A DNA stretch of 64,000 bases, from NCBI RefSeq assembly GCF_964340395.1, contig NC_135566.1, positions 14,406,001 to 14,470,000 on the forward strand. Reading direction: 5' to 3'. A program made the position numbers and the translations under genes. This DNA is from Glandiceps talaboti (taxonomy: Eukaryota > Hemichordata > Enteropneusta > Spengelidae). This document shows, one piece after another, positions 47,351 through 59,999 of this stretch. The notes beneath the pieces are model-generated. The model saw only the letters and a list, made by a program, of their open reading frames with translations. It was not told the DNA's origin and searched no databases. The first letter of the stretch is position 1. Each line of letters begins with the position of its first letter.

Positions 47351-48225
47351 AACACAAAGTAGTCACATTTCTACCACTGTATACTTTTGCCTTGTCGCCG
47401 GACCGTACTTCTGATTTGATCATTACCGTTATGTTAAGTAGAGGTAAATAATCTAGCGAATTGATTATCGAGATACTACCAACCCCCCAGGGAGTTACGC
47501 AAACGTTTACACAGTATTTGAGTGACAGCTGTTTGGACGCTTCTAACCTAACATTTCGCCACATACCACATGACAACATACATCAAATTTCGCTCCCAGA
47601 TCATCATAATTTACAAAACAATTCACACAGGCACCTCTTCTACATATTTATAATTCATTTTGGGATACATTTAGAGTAAATGCTCGGGAAATAGCCGTGA
47701 TTTTGACAGTTTTCTTGGAGCACCCAGGCGGTGTTAGGCGTACGAGAGGCTTTGCATAAATGAGCGTCCCTACTGTAATCCTCCTTTTATAGTCGATACG
47801 GGCCTTAAACATTAATATTTTTGAGCTTTTAAAACTTTACACTCGGTATTGAACCACAGTGGCTGTTTCTATGGTTTCCTAATCAATGTAACATTTTTCA
47901 ACGTACCACAGTGGACAGCAGCAGATTTACAAACTTATTTAATTATATTATTCACACTTCATTATCGCCACTTCAAGCTGGGGTTTTGACGGGCGGGCAA
48001 GGGCGATTTTGGACACCCGGGGGCAACACAGGTGATTACCGCCGACTTGAATAAGATCACCTCCCTTACGAACTTGAGCAAGAGTACGGACAAGCTGCAT
48101 ACTCACCCTCTTGTAAACGTCGGAAATGTTACGACTATATATAGCTATGGAATGAAATATCTCCTTTTTGACAAAAATCCCAGTGGGTAAGACGAAAATT
48201 CTAGAGTTCGACTTACTATAGACAT
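47348..48225. other. Unassigned sequence
   Basis: No gene recognised; frames at 47461-47679 and 47948-48295 (minus) lack motifs. Confidence 0.35.
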
Positions 48226-48352
48226 AGACCCTCCACCAAAGGGTGGTGGAGGGTCTATGTTGGTCGATGGCTCTATAGCATAGACCCTCCACCAAAGGGT
48301 GGTGGAGGGTCTATGTTGGTGGAGGGTCTATGCTATAGAGCCATCGAACACA
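48226..48352. repeat. Nested palindrome cluster built from the ATAGACCCTCCACC hairpin
   Basis: Two full hairpins (CATAGACCCTCCACC...GGTGGAGGGTCTATG) and an extra arm lie within outer arms TCGATGGCTCTATAGC and GCTATAGAGCCATCGA. The arms pair with no mismatch over long runs, so the whole block can fold on itself. Confidence 0.8.
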
Positions 48353-48378
48353 ACTTGACCTGTCATACAAAATCTTTC

Positions 48379-48414
48379 TGAACATCCATGGAAGTATACT
48401 TCCATGGAACATCA
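48379..48414. mobile_element. Micro-hairpin with imperfect 9-bp direct repeats
   Basis: Core 48388-48405 is the 18-bp perfect palindrome ATGGAAGTATACTTCCAT. Flanks TGAACATCC and GGAACATCA share GAACATC in register (seven of nine). Confidence 0.55.
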
Positions 48415-49037
48415 AAACTTGTAGTAAAAGGATAGACTGCATACGAGACAATGTATGTGTTGTAACTTGTTCCATATTTCTGCATTTTCCAATCAAATAT
48501 GCTATTCATAATTTTGACCATCCCAAACAAGCAAGTTTTAAAGCAATAACTCACCTAAATCTCGCTCGATTTTCAAGCTGTTTCCGCAGAAATTGTATAA
48601 GAAATTGAATAAGCTTACACGGAGATATAGCCTGGATGCCAACTGTGAACCACAACACAAAACGTTTTGTGGGGTTCTGGGTAAGTACCAGTTCTTCATT
48701 GCCGAGCCTAAACGTTTATTACATATTCAAGACGTAAGCTTACATGATGTAACTTGTAAGCCTTCACATCAAGTTACAGATTTTTATTTTTGAAAATGCA
48801 AGCAGCTTGAAGTCAAATCCGTAGTCAAAATCCTATATGTATGAAATTCAAAAATGGTCCAATTTAAATTAAATGGTCCAAAGGTCATCGTCTTTCAATG
48901 GAGTCCTTTCATTTGTTAATCAATATTCTATGCACAGGGACAACGACAAATGATCAATGGAGATTCTCTCCTCCATTGTCTATGATTTAGCTGACGCATT
49001 ATAGACGCAGCGGAACCATGGCGATCTGTATGTCAAT
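48415..49037. other. Left flank of duplication copy 2
   Basis: No gene recognised. ATTGAATAAGCTTACACGGAG near 48604 is shared with 15074, showing that this flank is continuous with the duplicated segment in the older arrangement. Confidence 0.4.
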
Positions 49038-49368
49038 GACCGGACATGATAACCCACAGTTCCCTGAGAACGAGTATCATCGCCTTGTAATATAATATTC
49101 AGACTTGGAACAACCCCAGAATCCCCAAAGTTGTCAACGGAATACGTGTGATACCCCTTGCTATTAGTTAAAGTTAATATACCGGCGTTATAAACAATTT
49201 TCTTTGGGCAAATACAAGTCTTACGTTTACAAAACACGGCTCTTCACAGAGATGGTAGTTAGGTTAGGTGTTTCACAGGCTGGGTAAAGGTGGGTAAATT
49301 TGACTTTTCGTATAGTTAACCTCAACTGAATCTCTTCTTTCGTGACAGTAAAATCAATTTAATACAAG

Positions 49369-52300
49369 TAGTGCAGGGGCATATGGGTTTTCGTGTGAAA
49401 TGCAAGTTAATTTTATGAAACATATATGGTTACGTTCATTATAGGACCACATATAAAAAAATACATGTTGGCAATTTTTATCTTCAAAATTAGTCTTAGG
49501 GGGCTAAAAATAAAATGTGGCCCCAAGACCCTATTCTTAACCATTGGTTAGGCAACGAAAACCCATGAATCCATGTGATTATAGTCAACTTCCATTGATA
49601 TGGCCTTAGCAACAGCCATTAATGCCAGTATATTTTGCAAAGATAACAACATTTTTGGTTAGTCAGGCCAAAAAAAATATCAAAACATGTATGAGATATG
49701 CCTATCAACAAGACCATGTCCATAGCAACAGTCAGAATATTATGTATATTGTAAAGATAACAACAGTAATTGGTAGGTATATATAAGGGCAGCTTTAATT
49801 CTGTTTCTCATGACCCAAACGACCCTAAATGTCTTCAATTAGATGAAAAAAATTTAAATCGACGCCCTATATGGCAGGGTTAGGAAAACCATGAGTGAAT
49901 GAAAATTATTTTTTATCGCTGAAATTTGGGCAAATTCAATAAAACAAACAGTTCAAATGTTCCTTCTGACTTTACTTGCCATTTCTAAGTCATTCAGAAT
50001 GTTAAAATATGATTATGAATCGAAGTAATTTAGTACATACATTAATGATAACAAAGTGCATGTGTCATAAAGTTTGATAATACCGTATAGCTTGTAATTT
50101 TAATGAGTTATTTGCATAATTAGTTATTTTCAGTAATTACGCTAGATCTTAAGAATGCACTCATCCTCTGGTGTTATATGGATGTGTGAGCTGATTAAAA
50201 ATATGCACTTCTGATCGCAATAGATATTATACTTAATCGATAAAATAGAGAAAATATCACTATACTAGTACATGTATATTTTGGCATGTCATACCTCTCA
50301 GTATCGAAACAATAAACGGTTCATGCATATATTCGGAATAGGTAGCCGGTGAAGGTCAGCTATGAAACAGTGATGCGAAGCCCAGGGTTAGTCGAATCTC
50401 CACTAAAACTACATCGAGCTGTAAGCCATTAATACACGTACAATTACTGAAATTTAACTAGCAAATTACAGTCTACCATCTTTGAAACAAGTGAATATAT
50501 CCATCGCCCTTTTGTAATAAAACTTGGCGAATCTCATAAGCTTAAGGTGAACAGATTACACTAACCTAGATCGTGTGGTGGTGTCTGTGGATGGTAGACT
50601 GGTAGCCTGAATGAGAAGGAATGGGTACTCTTATGTAGGTTTTATTTGAGTAGACGTGGTAACAAGGAAAAAAATAGTTGACAAAACAACTACTTGAGTG
50701 GTAGACCTGATTATTTTTTTTTCAAAATTATTGTCTAGTATTAAATTGATTTTACTGGCACGACCCAACCTTTACCATACCTGTGACCCACCTAACTACC
50801 ATCTCTGTCAAGGGGTAGTACGAGACAAAGTGACACTTTTGACTGTTCACAGCCCCCAGGGGAGAGGTCACCGGGGGTGAATTAAGTCAAAGGTGTCACT
50901 TCATCTCATACTCACCACATTTACACATCCTCTGCTAAAGATTTACCCCGGTGGAAAGACATGGTCAAATATGACTTTTCGTATAGTGAAACTAAAATGG
51001 TGGACTCTAGTGAAATTTACAGCGGGTTAAAAATACACCAAACTCAACTTTTACAAAAGAGGATATGAACAATAAGTTCCAAAGCTACGTTTTATTTATT
51101 GATGTAGTAACTAATGGATATGCAATATCATGTCTGGTAGCGCAGAATTTTTCTTTCGACAAGGCGTGAAGGAACAGCAATCTAAAGTTTTGCCTTTATT
51201 GAAGGCATTCAGTTTACATCTGATATAAACATATTTTTTGATCAATAGCATAGCATCAATTGAATCGTTACTATACAAAGTTATGTATTCGAGTGAATAG
51301 ACCCAATTATTTTTATTCAAAACTACTGTCTAGTCTCTCACTCACGCCATTATGTCGTATGCATTGTCTACGTTTCTACTAGTGTAGCTATTTGGTTGGA
51401 GTTACATGTCAATTCAAGGGAACAACATGAAAAGATGTGTTCTCCGCTGTTACATTTGATTACGTTATTTCATCGAAATTCTAAAATAAAACAGGATAAA
51501 CAGCATAAAATAAAGATGATAAATTCAGTATCTGAAGAATATCTTTTCTAATATTTCAAAGGAACAATATGAATATATACATATTTAGTTTAGTTATTCA
51601 GCGTGAGGGCACGATTACGCAACGAACTTTCTCTTGGTCAGTCATGAATAAAGGTTGAAAGTAACAGCAGAGACACATTCTAATGTACCACCCAACCCCA
51701 ACCACCAACCCACCAGAAAATAGTATCTAAAATCAAATTTTATTGCATTGTTAGCCATCATTCCAAGTTTTTTATTACTCAAATAAAATCTGACATTCAA
51801 ATCCTCAACATAAACAACATGGAATGTACCCTTCTACATCTTTTGGTAATTCTCATACACAAATAACCTTTATTGCTGGGAATAAGTAGTCACATGCCAA
51901 CTTGATGACTAAGTCTATCTCATTTTGACACCATTGCAAAGTGGGAAATTAATGAGCCCTCATGAAATGCCTTTAACAACGATTCATTTACTTTTTAACA
52001 TGATATTTCTACAGAACATAGAATACAGAACAAATAACAAAAACGTTCTAAAGTAGCTGCCATATTGACTTTTTCCATTGCTCTAGAATGTATCTCAATT
52101 GATCAAAAGTGGGGGTGAAACATTCTGAAGGTTTCTAAAGGTGTTTTACTGAGTGATGTTTCTTTTCTATCTAATATTTGCAGGAGGTCCATTTTATGTA
52201 ACTTGTATGCTAATATTGAGGTAAAATTTCAAATTTTGTGTAGACCTAAACTTGGACTCTATATCCTGTGTAGAATGTACCTGTCCAGCATTCAATACTA

Positions 52301-53579
52301 CATGTGTAGATACGTATTAAAACCAGATGCCAGATCTGAAAAGGAATATTTTTAATGTGTGTATGTACACTTGATAACAAGCGACTTCTGTCGTTTAGAT
52401 TTCAAAATCAGTTCAAGAGATTTCGAAAAGGACCGTACACAAGCGGAGTTGCTAAACTACAAACTCCACGATCACATCTGTTGTAAGTATTCATTGCAGA
52501 TTTGAATGTCGTGTACTAGTATATGTTTTGTTGTACTGTCATGTGTGTTGGCGATTTTTCGCCCAAAACTCAACATATAATCTATACACTGAAAGTTTAT
52601 TTTTAGGACCAGACAGACTATTACGTCGCATTATATAAGCTTATACTCAAATGTTATGTTACAACATGACAAACGTTCACAGGCACAGACAAACCGATAA
52701 AAGAGTCGCGTGAACCACAGACAAGTACATGTAGGTGCATGAACCTACAACAGAGGGGCGTGCCCGGTGTTGTTTTTGTGCCAATATTTGTCAGTTTGAT
52801 AGTGACAAGAAGTAGACTTTTTATTTCGTTCTGATCACAGGCGTTTCTATATAACTCCTGCAATGGTAGTATATGTACAAATATACAGCGTCAAAATGAT
52901 TTAATGTGTATGTATACATATAACGGGAATATTGATTAACGTTCAGTATATGCAGTTGTCATGGGGAGGGTCATGTTTTACAAAATGGGACAAAGGGGAG
53001 GGTCACTTTTTACGAAGGGAGAATGGGGGGGGGGGGAGGGTCATGTTTTTCTTAACAGACCATGTGTGATTTCCTCCGCCCCCTGTAAATACTGAAGGCT
53101 CCCTAAACCAACCAGAGTATTCAAAGTAACTGAAATAATTCATGGTTGGCGTACATTTTTGAAAGAATAGCAATCAGCAACATCAAACAATACAGGAAAT
53201 CAAATAAACCTGAAGCATCATACATAATATGCAAATGATATGCAAATAAATAAGCCAGAATTTATAATATTGTGATTAAAATGCAAAATTATACAACAGT
53301 CTACAAGTTTATCGTCAACAGGATGCCCATAAGTACATTTATACAGATATAAAGCAATCGTACAGTTCACATATTTTAATTTGCCATCAATATACAGAAA
53401 AACCATGATTTTACATCATTTATGAAATTGCTGCAAAAATTACCCTTAATATTGAAATAAAAATTGCCAACATATATTTTTTAATTGCTCAGATGATGGG
53501 GAACACAATGATATATGTTGGCAAAAATTAACATGAATTTCACACGAAACCCAAAAATCTGCCATATGCCCCCGCACTA
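49369..53579. mobile_element. TIR DNA element with AAG target duplication, longest version (4.2 kb)
   Basis: Ends TAGTGCAGGGGCATATGG and CCATATGCCCCCGCACTA, flanked by AAG at 49366-49368 and 53580-53582. Imperfect terminal inversion of about 150 bases. The interior holds nested repeats: a reversed piece of the C repeat (52385-52660), the G-rich repeat (52963-53108) and a copy of its own flanking sequence near 50660-50760. A 62-codon minus frame at 53218-53406 is also open at 12030-12218 but changes are mostly amino-acid altering, so it does not look selected. No transposase recognised. Confidence 0.8.
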
Positions 53580-53660
53580 AAGGCAATAATTTTGAAAAAA
53601 ATATTAATCAGGTCTACCACTCAAGTAGTTGTTTTGTAAACTGTTTTTGTCCTGGTTCTA

Positions 53661-54397
53661 CCACAGGGTGCTCAGGCTCAGTTAGTTTTGTTTACAAATA
53701 CATACATACATACGTACATACATACATACATACATACATACATACATACATACGTACATACGTACATACGTACATACATACATACATACATACATACATA
53801 CATACATACATACATACATACATACATACATACGTACATACGTACATACATACATACATACATACATACATACATACATACATACATACATACATACAAA
53901 CAAACAAGTAAACAAAAAAATTAAAAAAAATAAACAAGTAAAGAAATAAATAAACAAACAAACAAACAAACTACCCGACACATGAGTAGATACATACATG
54001 AATAAACGACAACAAACCAACGAACAAACACTGCCCCCCCCCCTTCCGAAATGGTCACAAATGCAATTTGCATTTGTGACCATTTCGGAAGGGGGGGGGC
54101 AGTGTTTGTTCGATGGTTTGTTGTCGTTTATTCATGTATGTATCTACTCATGTACTGTGTCGGGTAGTTTGTTTGTTTGTTTGTGTTTGTTTGTTTGTTT
54201 ATTTATTTATTTGTTTACTCGTTTATTTTTTTTATTTTTTGTTTACTTGTTTGTTTGTTTGTATGTATGTGTGTATGTATGTATGTATGTATGTATGTAT
54301 GTATGTACATGTATGTATGTATGTATGTATGTATGTATGTATGTATGTATGTATGTATTTGTAAACAAAACTAACTGAGCCTGAGCACCCTGTGGTC
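53661..54397. repeat. 737-bp near-perfect foldback palindrome
   Basis: ACCACAGGGTGCTCAGGCTC at the left is the exact complement of GAGCCTGAGCACCCTGTGGT at the right. Both arms carry (GTAT)n/(CATA)n, GTTTG-rich segments and a poly-G/poly-C run, meeting at GGTCACAAATGCAATTTGC near 54066. Long repetitive frames here are artefacts. Confidence 0.9.
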
Positions 54398-54399
54398 TA

Positions 54400-57085
54400 T
54401 CCATGAGAGTCCAATCCTTTTATACCCGATTTTACGGAGAAAGGTATTGTGATCGCATGCTGGCTGACCTGTGCCGAACCAACTACATGCCTGTGAACTT
54501 ATCAGAGATATGGTAAGCACAGAGAGTATCTGCAGACATCTGCCGCGATACGTCGAGATACATGTATAGTTCTGGTTCAGAGCTGGTTATTTTGACTTGG
54601 ATCTTCAGGGCGGTCCTTTGACCTGTCAGCTATATGTAAGCCGAGTCCCAATCAAAAAGGCTAAACAATGCCGCCATACATTGTCCTTTGCTGACTCGGG
54701 ATTATTATGGTTTGCGATGTTTTTGTGGAGACAGCAGGGCGCCAATATGTGACATATTTTACAATTTACCCTGCAATTTACAACGAAAGTGAAATACAAC
54801 ACGTGTAATATTTTTTTAGAAATCATGAATAACTGGTGTGAGAATTTGTTTACATTTTGTTTGTTTGTTTGTTTTGATTCAGTAAAACGAAAATGATATC
54901 TCGAAATATATTTTTTATATATTTTGCTTTGGATGGGCGAAAAAGTGATCTCGAGTTGTAATGTTAGATTTCAGAAAACGAACGGCAATGTTATATCCGG
55001 TCTTGTGAATTTTTCCTTTGCATTTTAAAATAATCTCGAGGTAGCTTTTGCATTCACAAATTGACGTTATCTCGAATATAAGTTGCTTTCGACCGGAAAA
55101 TGAGATACAACTTGTTGACTCTCTCGATAACGAGAAGGTTTCTCGACGTGTCAATATCTTGAGATCAGATTACGTATTTGTTGCCGTTTCTGTTGAGATG
55201 TGAAGTACAGGCCGTTCGCGTAAAACAGCAGACCTAACCATAGTCTATCAGCTAGCCCTCGGATGTTCTTCCGATAAAATACGACACACAGCCGAACAAC
55301 GCTATCGAGGATGGAACATCCGAGTGTTCGGGCAGGCCCTCACATGCGAACTTCGTTCGCTTATAGTTTTAGCATCGAAAGAAAGCCCGAACGTCTAGCA
55401 GCAAGACTAACCTAACCACACATTTCGTCGTTTACAAATCCTTGGGGCGTATGTATCATGGGTAGGGTTCTTTATTTTCATGAATTACAATATTGTGGAC
55501 AATTGTATGTTTATATTTGTTTCCCCATGTATCGATCCGTAGTGTCATGTTCGATTGAATGTCGACCGCCAACACATATGGAACATGTACTAAAATGTTG
55601 TATAGAACACGCAGGCCGGTGGTGATAATTGGTCGACCATTTATACATTGTCATAAGTGTAATGAGATGATAAACAAGTGGTCCCCACATATTGTAGATT
55701 TCCTGTGCATTGGAATATAGACAAAACTTTCCCACAATCGACAAGTTTATCTATCGAGTAATATAAAAGTCGAGTGTAAACCTATAGTCTTCCTGGTCCT
55801 AAAATAAACTTACAATGTATGGATTATATGTTGAGTTTTGGGCTGAAAATCGCCACAGAACATGACCTTACAGCAGGACATAGAAACGTCTTCACTGAAT
55901 AATTCCAACAGATGTGCTCGTGGAGTTTGTATTTTAGCAACTCCGCTTGTGCACGGTGCTGACTGGTTGGGAGAATTTTTCTAAATCTCTTGAACGGAAA
56001 AAAATTTATTGTAGACTCGGTTTTGAAATCTAAACAAAATAAATAATCTGAGTATTTCAGAAGAACCGGATCAATACCATTTAGAAAGGTGTCAACCGTC
56101 TTTCGCCGTGGCGTATTGTAGTGTCTATGGTACCTGTTGGTTCTGACTCTAATAGTTTGATAGTGACATGAAGTAGACTTTTTTTTCGGCACCCTCAAAG
56201 CCAATTTTCATTGTCCATCACTACAACAACGTTCGGATCAGAGGCGTTTCTATATATCTCCAGCAATGGTTGTATTTGTGACAACCCGGGGTGGCTGATA
56301 GTACGAACATGTAACAGTTTGATCGATCAGACTGTGTAACTCGGTATGCTACGCACACTCGCGTACTCATATACAACAATCGTAATAATAATTTATTTTT
56401 TTCTGGTATTCATGGAGTCGGCATGCACAACACTTCAAACTTGGACAACAATATTTTTTATTTTCATGTCATAGTTTTGGTCGGTAGACTTTTGGGAGGC
56501 TTTTACAAAATTCCCAAATGTCCATCTTGTTCTGTGTTGATGAACTTGTAGCCACATTGACGTTGTTACACCGTGTGCCGGGTCTATGGTCACACGGACG
56601 TTCTCTATACGTTTGGTTCAATGCAAATTCTCGCAGTTTCCTGTAATAAACTAATATAATGTTATGCTCTGAAATCTGACAAGAATCAAAAAAATAAACG
56701 GCACTCAAGTACACTTATTTTATGTGACAATCGAGCATGTTGGCGGTAATCATGATCAGAACCTAACACTGGATGTATTTGCGCCGCGATACTACGACAT
56801 ATGATCGGACTATCGGAACGCATCATCATAGGCCTGAGAGCTAGATCAGAACAGACCACAGTAATCAGTCGTCAACACGTAGCTCAGTAGCATGCGTTTG
56901 CGATATAATTATTGGCTCGGAATGTTTGGGTTATTTTGACAAATACATGGCACAATGTCTTGGAATATTTTTAGTCAAAAAGTTTGAACGGTAACTTATG
57001 GAACGTGGAAAACAAAACCATTTAGTGTTGCGTACAACACAGCCGTGTGAATACTCGAGTCACGTATTCATGTGCTCCCTCTTTT
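54400..57085. repeat. 2.7-kb repeat of unknown origin (C repeat), copy 2
   Basis: Nearly identical to 37310-40010, with small indels (for example near 56690, where a 15-base piece is missing). Same 126-codon minus frame at 55824-56204. Confidence 0.7.
55241..55410. mobile_element. 170-bp element with 8-bp target duplication, duplicated copy
   Basis: Same insertion as 38153-38322, with CCTAACCA at 55233-55240 and 55411-55418. Confidence 0.85.
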
Positions 57086-57159
57086 AAACGGACTGGCGGT
57101 GGAGTCCTGGTTGGACATTGAACATCGTCAAAACAGTTGTACCAAATGAATATTTAATG

Positions 57160-57560
57160 TGCGGTGATGACATCCTGTTATTACTATTTATGCAAACCCC
57201 TACCACTGCATTTAGAGAAATTAATCGCTAAATATAGATTGTCGTCACATAGTTTAGCCATAGAAACCGAACGCTATCAAGCTACAGCCAGGAATTTGAT
57301 AAATTGCCCAAAGTGTAACAATGACATTGAGGATGAGTACCATTTTGATTTTAAATGTCCTTTCTACACCGACCGTCGCTCCAAAAAACATTAAACCATA
57401 TTATTGAAAGAAACTATCTGTGTTCAAACTTGTACAGTTATTCTCTGTCCGTAATGTAAAGCAAACGTATAACTTAGGACAATTCTTGAGACATGCAGGA
57501 AATTTAAGAATCATGCAATGTTTTATTTGCAATGTATATACTTCTGGGATTTGGGGATTT
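57160..57560 (+). pseudogene. LINE ORF2 3' end with CCHC motif, duplicated copy
   Basis: Copy of 40085-40480; one residue differs (DEYHFDFKC for DEYHFDLKC). Confidence 0.7.
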
Positions 57561-59581
57561 TATTTTTCATTCTCCATATATTTTCCTGTGTACAGTCATG
57601 TAAATTTTTCTTGGTTGTGTATGTTACTGATGAGCAGTGATCCTCAAAGTGAATCAAAATAATTGTAATTGTAAGTGTAGTGACATACGCTTTTAGCACT
57701 TCACTCGCTATGGGTCTGAACCATAATTAACACCTTTCACCAGGGTCTGTGACTACACTGCGTGAGTAAAGGTATGAATAGTAACGATACTGTATATAGG
57801 AAGTAGACTATTATAAATGCAGAAGCAATGCAACTTTTTTTTCTCGGTTACCAATTTTGTAACGTGTGGTTCATAACTATACCTACATGTCACTGGTTCA
57901 AAAGTACTTGTTCTGTGTAAGTATAGTAGCAATAAGTAATAGTTTCATAGTTTTCTAGTTTTCAGCACATCGAAACTATTTTTTTTTTCTGTCTGTTGGA
58001 ACAATTTTTTTTCTCAAGCCATTACGGGATCAAATTATTTTTTTTGTCTCCTTCACCTGCCGACAATTTTTTTCGATGAGTTTGTAATAAAAACTGCTCA
58101 CAGTTCAACTACAAAAGTGATGCACCAATTGGGAGACATGGACTTGAAGTAAAAAAGTTGGGTTTGATAAAAGAGCAAGTCCGGTTGTATACGTCTGCCA
58201 TTATTACTGGGTTCACATTTATTTATTTTTTACTCATACTATATACTGCATTTTCCACTTTGATTTTAGTAGTTTTTAGCTGTTTTATCGTTCTATTTTT
58301 TACTATCACTTTGTATCCGTTTATGTTTATTTTAGACCCTGTAGAAGACCTCCTGTGTGGAGTCGAAACTTTGGGTATTAAAGTTGTTTTTTTTAACGTA
58401 GACAACCGGACTTATCAACCCAATCCCCCCCCCCAAAAAAAAAAAAATCCACCCCCATCCACCCAATGAAATCAAATGGTTCTCCCCTTATCTGCGGTTC
58501 ACACCAACGTAAACTATTATGAGGTGTATGCAGAAATCCGGATACCAATTCTACCAAACCATAGACCCTACACGTGATCAAACAAACAATCATGTAAACT
58601 GTTATAGTAGCAACGGACTACTCGGAGCCCTTGTAGTACTCCATTGTGGTCTACCGTAACGTCATCATGCAAGCTCTTAAAAAAACGTAAGACTTTAGGT
58701 ATAACCCTACACGTAGGGTCTATGATGGTAGAACAAACTGTCGACGCGTTTCTTTGAGCAATGTATTACTGATCGGTGTCCAAAGTGATACAACACTAGA
58801 ACTAGTATTTGCTGTACGCTTTGCATATTTGTCCATTGACAAACGTTGGTGGAGGGTCTATGGTTTGTCATTGTCAAGTAACATACTAGACTCTCTCACA
58901 GCCCTCGGTGCTTCGCATTACTGTAAAATTAAGCTAAACGAATTATTTTGTAAGTACTGATACCATCTACATAACGTACTCCATGACCTTACTCGAATAG
59001 CCTTGTACTGTGCGCCCTCATCGACCATGATAGAGATAACCATTCGTCACGGTTGACGTGTGACTGCGACGCTCCGTGTTTTCGCGAAGCCCAAAATAAT
59101 TCGTTTAACTTTAATTTAAGTCAAACGACGCTCCGAGAACTGTGAGAGAGTTTAGTAACATACCGGTTTCAAGATAATCTATTAAAGGGCGTAAACAAAT
59201 CATTGGCTCTTTGTAACCTTACCATGGTATGCGTTTTATTGATCGTTCCCATTCTCGCAAACCAGAGTTATTATTTCTGCAGCTACATTTCGAAATAAAT
59301 TCCTGTGGGAGGCTCGTTAAGAACATTGCCGTAAAACAGACCATGGTTTGCGATGATGATCGTTCCTGTCTAGACTTATTGTTTCCGTTGAGTTCATTAA
59401 CATATAATCGTTAATTGCGTGCTCTATTTGCTCATACCTCCATGCTCTGAAGCACTAGGTCTGTGTTTGTTTGTTGATAAAGAATTTGAATATCTGACGG
59501 AGGACGATATTGGCTTCCTTATGGCTACAAGATTCCTCATTTAATATTAGGTGTTAATCGAATGTAATTTCGGAGCTTTAA
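57561..59581. other. Right part of duplication copy 2, no gene recognised
   Basis: Same content as 40481-42508. Confidence 0.4.
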
Positions 59582-59589
59582 CGAATTTA

Positions 59590-59940
59590 GAGCATGCAGC
59601 AGTACGATAAAGAAGACGCATACTGCCAGTAGTGGTATTTTCACTGCAGTGCAATACCGAAAACATTATTATTGCTTACCTGTATGCAAATGAAGACATG
59701 ATCTTTCGCTACATATGAAATCACGTGATCTGTATGACTTATGCATAGTATGAATCATATGTAATAATAACAGAACCCCATGCCACGTGAATTTCTGTGT
59801 TGGTACTCTGGGGTATTTGCACTTGTGCTTGCAGTGCTTTCTGCTGCAGGTGCAAAGAACACTGCACGCACTCATGCAAATACCCCGAGTACGCCACACG
59901 TGCATATAATCGTGCCCATCACGGGGTTCTGTCATATCAT
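59590..59940. mobile_element. Foldback MITE-like unit, copy 1
   Basis: AACAGAACCCCATGCCACGTG...GGGGTATTTGCAC near 59770-59825 pairs with GCAAATACCCC...CACACGTG...CACGGGGTTCTGT near 59877-59932. The preceding bases (TTATTGCTTACCTGTATGCAAATGA) are matched upstream of the second copy, so a unit of about 350 bases is present twice. Confidence 0.65.
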
Positions 59941-59999
59941 CTATTTAATTATTTTAACACGGAGGAGAATTTCTGATTTTCTGTCTGCTACTTCATTAG

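Larger units (their letters stand above)
49038..59581 (+). repeat. Large direct duplication, copy 2 (10.5 kb, fuller form)
   Basis: Same content and order as 33596-42508 with only scattered base changes where both exist. It keeps three blocks missing from copy 1 and has shorter GTAT/GTTT runs in the right foldback arm. Confidence 0.9.
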
